Below, piece after piece: positions 7,923 through 15,369 of a stretch of DNA of 27,211 nucleotides; the stretch's first letter is position 1; each line of letters opens with the position of its first letter. The translations under genes were made by a program, and so were the position numbers. A model generated the notes under the pieces. It searched no databases and was not told where the DNA came from. It worked only from the letters and a program-made list of their open reading frames with translations. Origin of the DNA: an uncultured Alphaproteobacteria bacterium (lineage in GTDB: Bacteria; Pseudomonadota; Alphaproteobacteria; Rs-D84); the NCBI GenBank assembly GCA_904502245.1, contig CAJGDN010000009.1, positions 1-27,211 on the forward strand, read 5' to 3'.

Positions 7923-9995
7923 TTAATTTGAAACAAAAATAGTTTTCATCAATTCTGATATCGGCTGTGACATCCATTCTGGGTCGTCACGATAATCTGG
8001 TGCTCCGCGTTCTAATGCCGTTTCACACGGATTCGCATCCGCCAACCAGTTTTCTAACAAATCCCCTGCTACCAATCCTAATCCTGCACCTGCCACCAAA
8101 CTGATCCCGCCTGTAAATGGTGCCAACAACAAGCCCAACCCAGTTGCTGATGCAACCTTACCTGCAACAGATGCACCACTAATTTTTATATCAGGCTGCG
8201 CCAAACTGCCCGACAAAGATACAGAATTCACAACATTACCCATCAAAGACAACTTCAACCCCCGCACAGGAACAGTCGTCAAAGATAACTTCATCTCTTC
8301 ATCCCCCAGATTCAGTGCTCCAGCCAACCGAACATTAATTGCATTGGTTTCAATTGCAAAACCATTCTGCGTTTCAAATTCCCCGTCACGCAACTTAACA
8401 TTTAATGCGACACACGAAATCTTAATTTGATCATGTTTTTTCTGAGAACTAAACAAGTCCTGAATACTATGACGCAACGATGTTAAAAAATCCGTTCCAT
8501 ACATATACGCAACCAGCGCAGAATGTGCATACCCTGCCCCTGATGAATAAACACGCACAGGCCCCGTAATCGTCTGCATAATCTCAGACAAATCTTTACC
8601 ATTTGCCTGAACATAAAATTCAAAATCCATTGGCAATTCAGATATAAAATCATTTTTGCCAACTTCCTTTAAAATCTCACCTACAAATACATTCTTACCA
8701 CGCGCTGCAGAACGCAACCACACATGCCCATTTTCTTCTAAATTTGCATCAACACCTATTTTAACATTTCCATCTGCAAAACCTGTATCAATATCAATTC
8801 TTGCATGATTATCACGTGCATCTAGATTTAAATTTAATTTCTTTAAATTCAATTCACGATACATTATAAAATCATCAATTTTCACTCCTAAATGCACCTG
8901 ACGGTCAATCAATTCATCCGCAAACAAAGGAACATTTTTAAACACATTTAATTTTTTCTTTTTATGAACACGCCCCCCACCATACAGTCCTGGAAACAGA
9001 TTTGCTAAATCAACGCGTGGCGAATATATATCAATATTTGACACTAAATTTTTTTTACCCCAATCAAAATCTCCTGAAACATTAAATTTAGTATCACGCA
9101 AAACAAATTCAGATTTTCGCAATGATATTTTTTTTCTATCCATCCCCCCTGTCATATTGACACTGAACGATGGCACATCGGTCAAATCTAAATTAAACAA
9201 GCGACCAAATTTTTCTGCATCAAACACATCACCTTTAAGAATAAAATCTATTGGCATTTTGCTTTTGCCTTCTAATGCAACATTGGCAATCAACGCATCC
9301 CCCCCACCTGTTGACAGTGCAATTCGCACAGGATAAATCTTGCGTTCAGAATTATATTCAGATAACGAAACAATAAACGGGAAAACATCATCACCAGACT
9401 TTACCCACCCCGAATATTCACGCCCCGGCGCATGTGGCATTAAACGAATATTAAAGCCCGAAACAGAATAAGCCTTACCCAAGAAATTCACATGTAATTT
9501 TTTTACCTGCACCCCACCAAGACCTACATCACGAAACGGATATTTTTCTGGCACAGAACCAGCATCATCTGTTGTTTTTTTTATCCTTGCCAAAGGCTCT
9601 AATGAATACACACCATCACTGTTTTTTTCAATATTCAAATCTGCATCATACACACGCACATTTTGAATCGTAGGTCGATCACGAAACAAAGAAATCAGAT
9701 TTAAACTCACATCTATTTTTTCTGCACTAAACGCATACTTTTTCTTGGCCCAAGATGCATTTGGCACCCGCACCTGATTTAATTCCACCCGTGGTTGCAA
9801 AGATAATTTCCACGACACCGCCCCATCAATTTCAACCGGCACACCCATTGCATCACGCAACACCGCAACCAAATTACCACGCAAAGTCTCTAAATTAACG
9901 CGACTTAGCGCCACCACAACCGCAACAACCAGCCCGACAAAAAACAGTCCGACAATTCGCAATATTGGTAAAAAAATACTTTTTCTAACTCTCAT
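7923..9995 (-). CDS. AsmA family envelope protein
   Basis: AsmA-like proteins are anchored in the inner membrane and extend through the periplasm; they are implicated in phospholipid transport to, or homeostasis of, the outer membrane. This 690-residue protein has an N-terminal anchor (about residues 8-30), then the AsmA N-domain signature (LRGNLVAVLRDAMGVPVEIDG, SWKLSLQPRVELNQVRVPN). A long beta-rich middle follows, then an AsmA C-terminal core (VRLAGALNLGDEEMKLSL, LKLSLMGNVVNSVSLSGSL) and a Gly/Ala-rich hydrophobic segment ending near AGDLLENWL with the typical NPCETAL motif. Its ATG overlaps the stop of the pseudouridine synthase gene by one base (TAATG), implying coupled translation. The exact paralogue cannot be assigned. 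Confidence 0.85.
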   Translation of the reverse strand: MRVRKSIFLPILRIVGLFFVGLVVAVVVALSRVNLETLRGNLVAVLRDAMGVPVEIDGAVSWKLSLQPRVELNQVRVPNASWAKKKYAFSAEKIDVSLNLISLFRDRPTIQNVRVYDADLNIEKNSDGVYSLEPLARIKKTTDDAGSVPEKYPFRDVGLGGVQVKKLHVNFLGKAYSVSGFNIRLMPHAPGREYSGWVKSGDDVFPFIVSLSEYNSERKIYPVRIALSTGGGDALIANVALEGKSKMPIDFILKGDVFDAEKFGRLFNLDLTDVPSFSVNMTGGMDRKKISLRKSEFVLRDTKFNVSGDFDWGKKNLVSNIDIYSPRVDLANLFPGLYGGGRVHKKKKLNVFKNVPLFADELIDRQVHLGVKIDDFIMYRELNLKKLNLNLDARDNHARIDIDTGFADGNVKIGVDANLEENGHVWLRSAARGKNVFVGEILKEVGKNDFISELPMDFEFYVQANGKDLSEIMQTITGPVRVYSSGAGYAHSALVAYMYGTDFLTSLRHSIQDLFSSQKKHDQIKISCVALNVKLRDGEFETQNGFAIETNAINVRLAGALNLGDEEMKLSLTTVPVRGLKLSLMGNVVNSVSLSGSLAQPDIKISGASVAGKVASATGLGLLLAPFTGGISLVAGAGLGLVAGDLLENWLADANPCETALERGAPDYRDDPEWMSQPISELMKTIFVSN

Positions 9996-10966
9996 TACGG
10001 TAATTTAAATTCCAAAAATTTCATTACTGGCAGCATAAAATCAGGCACTGTCGCACGCAACGTCATCATACGCCCTGTTGACGGATGCTGAAATGTTAAT
10101 TTATAGGCGAACAAAAACAAATTATTTGTTTGCAATACCGAAGCCAAAGCGCCATCCAGTTTCTGCCGTCCACCATACAAAGCGTCCCCAACAATTGGCG
10201 CATTTAATGACAACGCACTATGTAATCTCAATTGGTGCGTCCGCCCAGTTTTCGGCAAAAACCGCACCCATGAAACACAGCCCGCCGCACAAGTTAAGAC
10301 CGAATATTCTGTAATCGCACGCTGCGGCCGTGGTCCTGCACCACTATTTAAACGAGTCGAAGCATTAAACACCTGTCCCTTTAACATATAATTGTCTATA
10401 ACACCATTCTTTGGACTAACATCCCCCGCCAGCAATGCTAAATACTCTTTGTGTGCAGTTTTTGTTTGAAATTGTGTTGCCAAACTTTGTGCTGCCTTTT
10501 GATTTTTTGCAACAACCAAAACTCCACTGGTTTCTTTGTCCAAACGATGAACCAGTGCAATTTTATCATACGGAAACAAAGCCGCCGCCATTTTATCAAC
10601 AGATTTACGAATTCCCGTTCCACCCTGCACAGCCAAACCTGCTGGCTTGTTAAAAACAACCACATCCGCATCATTGTGAATAATACATTTACGCAACGCT
10701 TCTAAATCTTCCAACGAAAAATGCTCACCACTTTCTGTTTTTTTAGGGCGCACCTCTACATAACCTGCAATCGTTGGCGGGATACGGACTGCATCTCCTG
10801 CGTTTAAAACCTCTGTTCCACGAACACGCTTTGAATTAACACGTATTTGCCCACCACGACACAGTCTATAAAATTCACGTTGGGGCATTGACGGGAAATG
10901 ACGCAAGAACCAACGCAACAAACGCGTTCCTTCTTCTACCTTTGAAACCTCAATAAAATCTGCCAT
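9995..10966 (-). CDS. RluC/RluD-family 23S rRNA pseudouridine synthase
   Basis: These enzymes isomerise specific uridines of 23S rRNA to pseudouridine. The 323-residue protein has an N-terminal S4 RNA-binding domain (about residues 14-75, with FYRLCRGGQIRVNSKRV) and a catalytic domain. Its motif II, VHRLDKETSGVLVVAKN (139-155), contains the catalytic aspartate D143. The later LPKTGRTHQLRLH and GDALYGG motifs are also present. The start and layout resemble RluC (sites 955/2504/2580 in E. coli) more than RluD, but the substrate cannot be fixed from sequence alone, so no symbol is given. AAGGGG lies five bases before the ATG. It is 29 bases downstream of the prepilin gene and overlaps the AsmA gene. 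Confidence 0.9.
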   Translation of the reverse strand: MADFIEVSKVEEGTRLLRWFLRHFPSMPQREFYRLCRGGQIRVNSKRVRGTEVLNAGDAVRIPPTIAGYVEVRPKKTESGEHFSLEDLEALRKCIIHNDADVVVFNKPAGLAVQGGTGIRKSVDKMAAALFPYDKIALVHRLDKETSGVLVVAKNQKAAQSLATQFQTKTAHKEYLALLAGDVSPKNGVIDNYMLKGQVFNASTRLNSGAGPRPQRAITEYSVLTCAAGCVSWVRFLPKTGRTHQLRLHSALSLNAPIVGDALYGGRQKLDGALASVLQTNNLFLFAYKLTFQHPSTGRMMTLRATVPDFMLPVMKFLEFKLP

Positions 10967-10995
10967 ACCAACCCCTTAACCCGGCATAAAAGAAA

Positions 10996-11460
10996 TTATT
11001 CACCATAAATGATTTGAACAGAATTATTTGCGCCTGTTGATTTACAATCCCCAGTTGCTCCTCCCTGCTTGCCATTTGACAGCTGATATCCAACAGAATC
11101 AGACCAGGCCTTGGTCAACAACGATTCGCACTCATTCTGCCCCAAACCATTTATTCCAACAATAAACTGACGTGGATTTGATGGATTAACAGACAAAGTA
11201 TACGTACCGCCGTATGGATTCTGATTACTCATACCAATTGCACCAAAAATCGTCGTTCCATTCATGTTTGAAAAATCATCATATTCGCCATGAATATTAC
11301 GCACCATTGTCACCATCTGAACCACTTGGTCATTAATAGTCGTCAGTTTCTGTGTACGCATTGCTGTTGAAATCATACCAATTGCACCAACGGTGATAAC
11401 CCCCATAATTGCCAACACCCCCAGCATTTCAATCATTGAACGACCTGATTCCTGATTCAT
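10996..11460 (-). CDS. type IV prepilin / pseudopilin
   Basis: This is a secreted pilin subunit processed by a prepilin peptidase. The 154-residue precursor has a six-residue leader, MNQESG, then RSMIEMLGVLAIMGVITVGA: cleavage after Gly6 leaves Arg at +1 and the conserved Glu at +5 (E11), followed by the hydrophobic polymerisation helix. The C-terminal half has a Cys pair (C111, C139) that can form the pilin D-loop. Arg at +1 is unusual; most pilins have Phe or Met. The ATG is preceded by AGAGG. It is divergent from uvrC (51-base gap) and heads the rluC-like, asmA-like, cdaA and dnaN series. It may be the pilin of the type IVb pilus whose secretin is at the right end of the window, but that is inference. 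Confidence 0.85.
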   Translation of the reverse strand: MNQESGRSMIEMLGVLAIMGVITVGAIGMISTAMRTQKLTTINDQVVQMVTMVRNIHGEYDDFSNMNGTTIFGAIGMSNQNPYGGTYTLSVNPSNPRQFIVGINGLGQNECESLLTKAWSDSVGYQLSNGKQGGATGDCKSTGANNSVQIIYGE

Positions 11461-11475
11461 TGAAAAACCTCTTAT

Positions 11476-11504
11476 TTGCTATTTACTAAATATTATTCTA
11501 TCAT
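11476..11504 (+). promoter_or_regulatory. putative uvrC promoter
   Basis: TTGCTA at 11476-11481 and TATCAT at 11499-11504 are 17 bases apart. The expected transcription start falls at or next to the uvrC ATG at 11512, so the mRNA may be leaderless. It lies in the 51-base gap shared with the divergent prepilin gene. Confidence 0.45.
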
Positions 11505-11511
11505 AAAGATT

Positions 11512-12939
11512 ATGAATATTCAATTTTCTGATTTAATTGAAAATGCACCCCACGCTCCTGGCGTGTATCGCATGTACGACAAGGACAACAACCTGTTGTA
11601 CGTTGGCAAAGCAAAAAATCTATACAATCGTCTGCGCCAATACATGGACATTGAAAAATTAGAATTACATAAACAGGTTATGCGAACATTGGTTTCACGG
11701 GTTGAATGGGAAACCGTTGCAACCGAATCAGACGCACTTATACGCGAGCAAGAATTAATCAAATCAGAAAACCCAAAATACAACATCATGCTAACTGACG
11801 GGAAAATGTACCCAATGCTGGCGTTAACATCTGGCGAATTTCCGCGTCTGCTAAAATTTCGCGGACGCATAAACCAACGCCGCGACGTATATGGACCATA
11901 CCCATCTGTATCCAGCCTGAACGAAACAATAAAAACAATACAAAAAGTATGTCAAATACGCACCTGCACAGACACACAAATGCGCAATCGTTCGCGCCCA
12001 TGCCTGTTACACCAAATTGGACGTTGCAGTGCACCATGCTGTAACCCCGACAAACAAAAATACGCAGAATCAGTGCGTACAGCGCGAAAAATCCTAACCG
12101 GCGACAGCGGCCCAATAATATTGGATTTAACAAATCAAATGCAAACATTTGCAAAAAACATGGATTACGAATCTGCGGCAATTATTCGTGATAAAATATC
12201 GGCACTTACCCACACATCAAATCGCGGAAACGCACAAAAACATGCGTATACACCAAATTTAGACTGGGATAAAAATGTATCAGAACTGGAAAAATGGTTA
12301 GGAATAAAAATCAATCTGGCGGGCGTATTTGATAACTCGCATCTGTTTGGGAAACAACCTGTTGGTGCAATGATAACATTTGGCCATGACGGATTTGAGA
12401 AATCTGGTTACAGACATTTTAAACTACACGACAAATCACGTGCCGGCAATGATATTGCAATGATGTCAGAATTTGTAAAACGCGCAACTGAGCGCGGTCC
12501 AAAACTAGATTTAATAATTGTCGATGGCGGAATCGCCCAATGGCGCATTGCGCGTCGTGCTGCACCGAACACCCCCATATTCGGCGTGACCAAGGGCGAA
12601 GTCCGCGACGGCGACGAACATTTTATCCTGCCCGACGGCACCATTTACCATGACCTGCCCAAGGATTCGCCACTATTTCTGATGTTACGCACTGTCCGGG
12701 ACGAAGCACACAGATTTGTAATCACATATCATCGCACACTTCGTTCCAAACAAATGACCGCATCCGTCTTGGATGAAATTGACGGCATTGGACCTGCACG
12801 CAAACGCGCATTATTACAACACTTTGGCACACCACGTGCTATTATTGATGCCGACCTGAACGCACTAAAACACGTACCTGGTCTTGGAGATAATATCGCA
12901 GAAAAAATTTATGCCCATTTTCATACAGAAGTGATATAA
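11512..12939 (+). CDS. uvrC: excinuclease ABC subunit C, short form
   Basis: UvrC makes both incisions around a lesion in nucleotide excision repair. From the ATG at 11512 (frame open to a TTG at 11476) it is 475 residues, against about 560-620 in the family. The GIY-YIG 3' nuclease (APHAPGVYRMYD, LLYVGKAKNLYNRLRQY, residues 12-44), the four-Cys segment (C147-C177) with RPCLLHQIGRCSAPC, and a UVR helix pair (about 203-235) are present. The RNase H-like 5' nuclease follows with DNSH (D274), IVDGG (D338) and DEAHRFVITYHR (H400), then two helix-hairpin-helix units (IDGIGPARKRALL, VPGLGDNIAEKI). About 100 residues that normally lie between UVR and the RNase H-like fold are missing, though the frame is intact. 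It is followed 41 bases later by pgsA. Confidence 0.93.
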   Translation: MNIQFSDLIENAPHAPGVYRMYDKDNNLLYVGKAKNLYNRLRQYMDIEKLELHKQVMRTLVSRVEWETVATESDALIREQELIKSENPKYNIMLTDGKMYPMLALTSGEFPRLLKFRGRINQRRDVYGPYPSVSSLNETIKTIQKVCQIRTCTDTQMRNRSRPCLLHQIGRCSAPCCNPDKQKYAESVRTARKILTGDSGPIILDLTNQMQTFAKNMDYESAAIIRDKISALTHTSNRGNAQKHAYTPNLDWDKNVSELEKWLGIKINLAGVFDNSHLFGKQPVGAMITFGHDGFEKSGYRHFKLHDKSRAGNDIAMMSEFVKRATERGPKLDLIIVDGGIAQWRIARRAAPNTPIFGVTKGEVRDGDEHFILPDGTIYHDLPKDSPLFLMLRTVRDEAHRFVITYHRTLRSKQMTASVLDEIDGIGPARKRALLQHFGTPRAIIDADLNALKHVPGLGDNIAEKIYAHFHTEVI

Positions 12940-12980
12940 TCAAACCAATTCATATATAATCATAAAAAAAGGAGACACAT

Positions 12981-13580
12981 ATGAAATTCTTTGTAAATTT
13001 TTTATCCGCATTTCGCATTGCGGCATCATTTGCGATAATACCAACACTGATGTTTCAGATGTATTGGACAACATTTATACTATATGCATTGGCCGCAATG
13101 TCTGACTGGTTTGATGGATACCTGGCGCGCAAATACAATGTATGCACAAAAATTGGTGGCGTAATGGATCATATTGGGGACAAATTACTGGTCGTTAACA
13201 CATTAATTATGTTAACCGTTATGATGCCAGTATGGTTTATCGTTGTTCCTGTGATTATAATGATTGCACGCGAACTGTATATATCTGGTCTGCGCGAATT
13301 CCTGGGCACACAAAAAATAGAAATGCCAGTACCCAAGGCTCGCTTCTCGATGGGCAAAATCAAAACTACATTTCAGATGATTTCAATTGGTGCATTTTTA
13401 TTAATCTTTGCAATTGGCACATTAATCAGACCTAACACAGACAGCCGCACATTAATGTACATGATTTACATCCTGCCACAGATTGGTATTTATGGATTGT
13501 GGATATCATTGGTTGCGTCCGTTTGGTCTGCCACCCAGTATACAAAAACATTTCTGGGACATATGAAAAAGATAAAATAA
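12981..13580 (+). CDS. pgsA: CDP-diacylglycerol--glycerol-3-phosphate 3-phosphatidyltransferase
   Basis: PgsA is the membrane enzyme that joins CDP-diacylglycerol and glycerol-3-phosphate to phosphatidylglycerol phosphate, the committed step to phosphatidylglycerol and cardiolipin. The 199-residue protein has several transmembrane segments and a perfect CDP-alcohol phosphatidyltransferase motif, DG-x2-AR-x8-G-x3-D-x3-D, at D45-D67 (DGYLAR then GGVMDHIGD). AGGAG lies before the ATG. It follows uvrC, a pairing seen in many proteobacteria, and an extended -10-like TGATATAAT overlaps the uvrC end at 12932-12940, so it may also have its own promoter. It is convergent with the small secreted protein gene and shares its terminator. 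Confidence 0.94.
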   Translation: MKFFVNFLSAFRIAASFAIIPTLMFQMYWTTFILYALAAMSDWFDGYLARKYNVCTKIGGVMDHIGDKLLVVNTLIMLTVMMPVWFIVVPVIIMIARELYISGLREFLGTQKIEMPVPKARFSMGKIKTTFQMISIGAFLLIFAIGTLIRPNTDSRTLMYMIYILPQIGIYGLWISLVASVWSATQYTKTFLGHMKKIK

Positions 13581-13604
13581 AAAAACCGGCAAAAGCCGGT
13601 TTTT
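13581..13604. terminator. bidirectional terminator, pgsA / 125-aa gene
   Basis: AAAAACCGGC and GCCGGTTTTT enclose an AAAA loop. The symmetrical A-run and T-run let it serve both convergent genes; it starts right after the pgsA stop and touches the stop of the opposite gene. Confidence 0.85.
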
Positions 13605-13980
13605 ATTTCTGTTTTACAAAACTTTTTAACTTTTGATTTCTTGCCAATAATTCTATTACTTTACACTCTTCATCTATAACAACAATATCGCCATAGTCTA
13701 CTTTTGTGACATTTTCTGTCATACCACAAACTTTTTGTCTTACGCCATTACGATTCGTAAACCATACATCATCTCCCATTCCTGCATGAGATGGTGTTGA
13801 GCATAACACAAACAAAGTATCACGCCATACCTTATTATCTTGTTTTATAGTTCTTGTTTTCTTTACCTGTCCAATTCTGTCTTCTTTTTTTGGCCCAAAA
13901 GCATAAGCGCCGTTTAATGCCAACATAAAACACAGACCAAAGACAAAAGAATTCAATCTGTTGTTATTTTTTAATTTCAT
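13603..13980 (-). CDS. small secreted hypothetical protein, 125 aa
   Basis: I do not recognise the family. The N-terminus MKLKNNNRLNSFVFGLCFMLALNGAYAF is a clear Sec signal peptide with a likely cleavage after AYA (about residue 28), so the mature product of about 97 residues would be periplasmic or exported. The mature part is basic at first, then has three cysteines (in LFVLCST, RQKVCGM and DEECKVI) and alternating hydrophobic residues suggesting a beta-rich fold. A good ribosome binding site, AAAAGGA, precedes the ATG. It stands alone between convergent pgsA and the dnaJ terminator. No function is proposed. Confidence 0.75.
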   Translation of the reverse strand: MKLKNNNRLNSFVFGLCFMLALNGAYAFGPKKEDRIGQVKKTRTIKQDNKVWRDTLFVLCSTPSHAGMGDDVWFTNRNGVRQKVCGMTENVTKVDYGDIVVIDEECKVIELLARNQKLKSFVKQK

Positions 13981-14053
13981 ATTTTATATCCTTTTATTTT
14001 TTTTTCACGAAAAAATGCCAAACTATCATATATTAAATAAAATTCAATGCAAG

Positions 14054-14079
14054 AAAAAATCGCTACATACGCAGCGATT
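14054..14079 (-). terminator. dnaJ terminator
   Basis: Read on the - strand, AATCGCT and AGCGATT form a seven-pair stem around an eight-base loop and are followed by a T-run. It lies about 23 bases past the dnaJ stop. Confidence 0.75.
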
Positions 14080-14101
14080 CCTATCTTTTTTCAAAAAAGT
14101 C

Positions 14102-15235
14102 CTAGAACCATCCCTTTTTATCAGATTTTAATTCTGCAAATTCTGACAAAGCCTTCTTTTGCTTATCTGTTAATTTTGTTGGTATTTTTATTGCAACATC
14201 AATATACAAATCACCGAACCCACCACGACGAACATTTGGCATACCATGGCCACGCACACGCAGTTTTTCTCCAACCTGGGTTCCCGCCGGCACTTTGACT
14301 TCTAATTTTTTATCATCAATGGTTTCGACCTCGATTTCACCTCCCAACGCCAACGTTGTAAAAGGAACATCTATTCTCATAATCAAATCATTACCACGAC
14401 GTTCAAAACGTTTATCCGGACGGATACGTACATCTAAATAGAAATCCCCAGCTGACGCACCATTTGCACCTGCTTCGCCCTGACCGGCCAAACGCAAACG
14501 CGCACCATCTTCGATACCCGCAGGGATTTTCACTTCCAACGTACGTTGTTTATGCTGTGTACCCGTACCATCACATTCAGAACACTTTTTATCAATCTTA
14601 CGCCCCAGTCCATTACATTCTGGGCATGGTGTTTCCATTGCGAAAAATCCCTGACGTGTGTGTACAAACCCACTGCCCCCACATTTTGGGCACACAGGTG
14701 CCGGCTTACCATCTGCCGTACCATATCCATGACATTTTTCACATTGAACATTACTAGAAAATTTCACAGTATGCGTTTTTCCAAAGTATGCATCTTTTAA
14801 ATCAATAACTACTTCATCCAGCAAATCACGCCCACCACGCTGCTGTGCAGCGCCAGACCCATGCGATGCCCCACCAAAATCACCAAAACCAAATCCACGC
14901 ATTGCCTCGCGCAGAATGTCCTCCATTCCGGCACCCCCACCCATATTAAAGTGGAACGCACCATCCCCAAATGGATTAGCACCACCGAATCCTGCACCTG
15001 CCGCATTGCCATTTGCAAATGCCGCATCACCGAATCGGTCATACGCCGCACGCTTTTGCGGGTCTTTTAAAATATCAAACGCATTATTAACTTCCTTAAA
15101 CTTTTCTTCTGCATCTTTATTATCTGGATTTCTATCTGGGTGATACTTCATCACTAATTTATGATATGCTTTTTTTATATCAGCATCTGTCGCATCACGG
15201 GCCACGCCCAAAACTTCGTACGGGTTTTTATTCAT
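14102..15235 (-). CDS. dnaJ: chaperone protein DnaJ (Hsp40)
   Basis: DnaJ stimulates the ATPase of DnaK and delivers unfolded clients. From the ATG at 15235 it is 377 residues. The J domain (about 1-68) has the HPD triad in MKYHPDRNPDN, followed by a Gly/Phe-rich linker (about 78-132). The zinc-binding domain has all four CxxCxGxG repeats (CEKCHGYG, CPKCGGSG, CPECNGLG, CSECDGTG; about 165-225). The C-terminal substrate-binding domains end with RRGGFGDLYIDV. An in-frame ATG at 15247 would add MEKI, but the GGA ribosome binding site is placed better for 15235 and MNKNPYEVLG is a normal DnaJ start. dnaK and grpE are not beside it. It is divergent from parE. Confidence 0.95.
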   Translation of the reverse strand: MNKNPYEVLGVARDATDADIKKAYHKLVMKYHPDRNPDNKDAEEKFKEVNNAFDILKDPQKRAAYDRFGDAAFANGNAAGAGFGGANPFGDGAFHFNMGGGAGMEDILREAMRGFGFGDFGGASHGSGAAQQRGGRDLLDEVVIDLKDAYFGKTHTVKFSSNVQCEKCHGYGTADGKPAPVCPKCGGSGFVHTRQGFFAMETPCPECNGLGRKIDKKCSECDGTGTQHKQRTLEVKIPAGIEDGARLRLAGQGEAGANGASAGDFYLDVRIRPDKRFERRGNDLIMRIDVPFTTLALGGEIEVETIDDKKLEVKVPAGTQVGEKLRVRGHGMPNVRRGGFGDLYIDVAIKIPTKLTDKQKKALSEFAELKSDKKGWF

Positions 15236-15267
15236 GATTTTTTCCATATGGTTTCGTTGTTAACAAA

Positions 15268-15295
15268 TATATAAGTTACACACAAAAAAATTCAA
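15268..15295 (-). promoter_or_regulatory. putative dnaJ promoter
   Basis: On the - strand, TTGAAT (15295-15290) and TATATA (15273-15268) are 16 bases apart, upstream of dnaJ. It looks like a housekeeping promoter; I see no convincing heat-shock CCCAT-type -10. Confidence 0.4.
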
Positions 15296-15331
15296 CCCCA
15301 AAAATATGAATTAGGCGTAAATTCTTTGGGC

Positions 15332-15360
15332 TTGCGTAAAATTTAAAAATGTTTTAATAA
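15332..15360 (+). promoter_or_regulatory. putative parE promoter
   Basis: TTGCGT at 15332-15337 and TAATAA at 15355-15360 are 17 bases apart. The expected start of transcription is only a few bases before the parE ATG at 15370, and there is no Shine-Dalgarno, so the message may be leaderless or nearly so. Confidence 0.45.
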
Positions 15361-15369
15361 TACATCATT

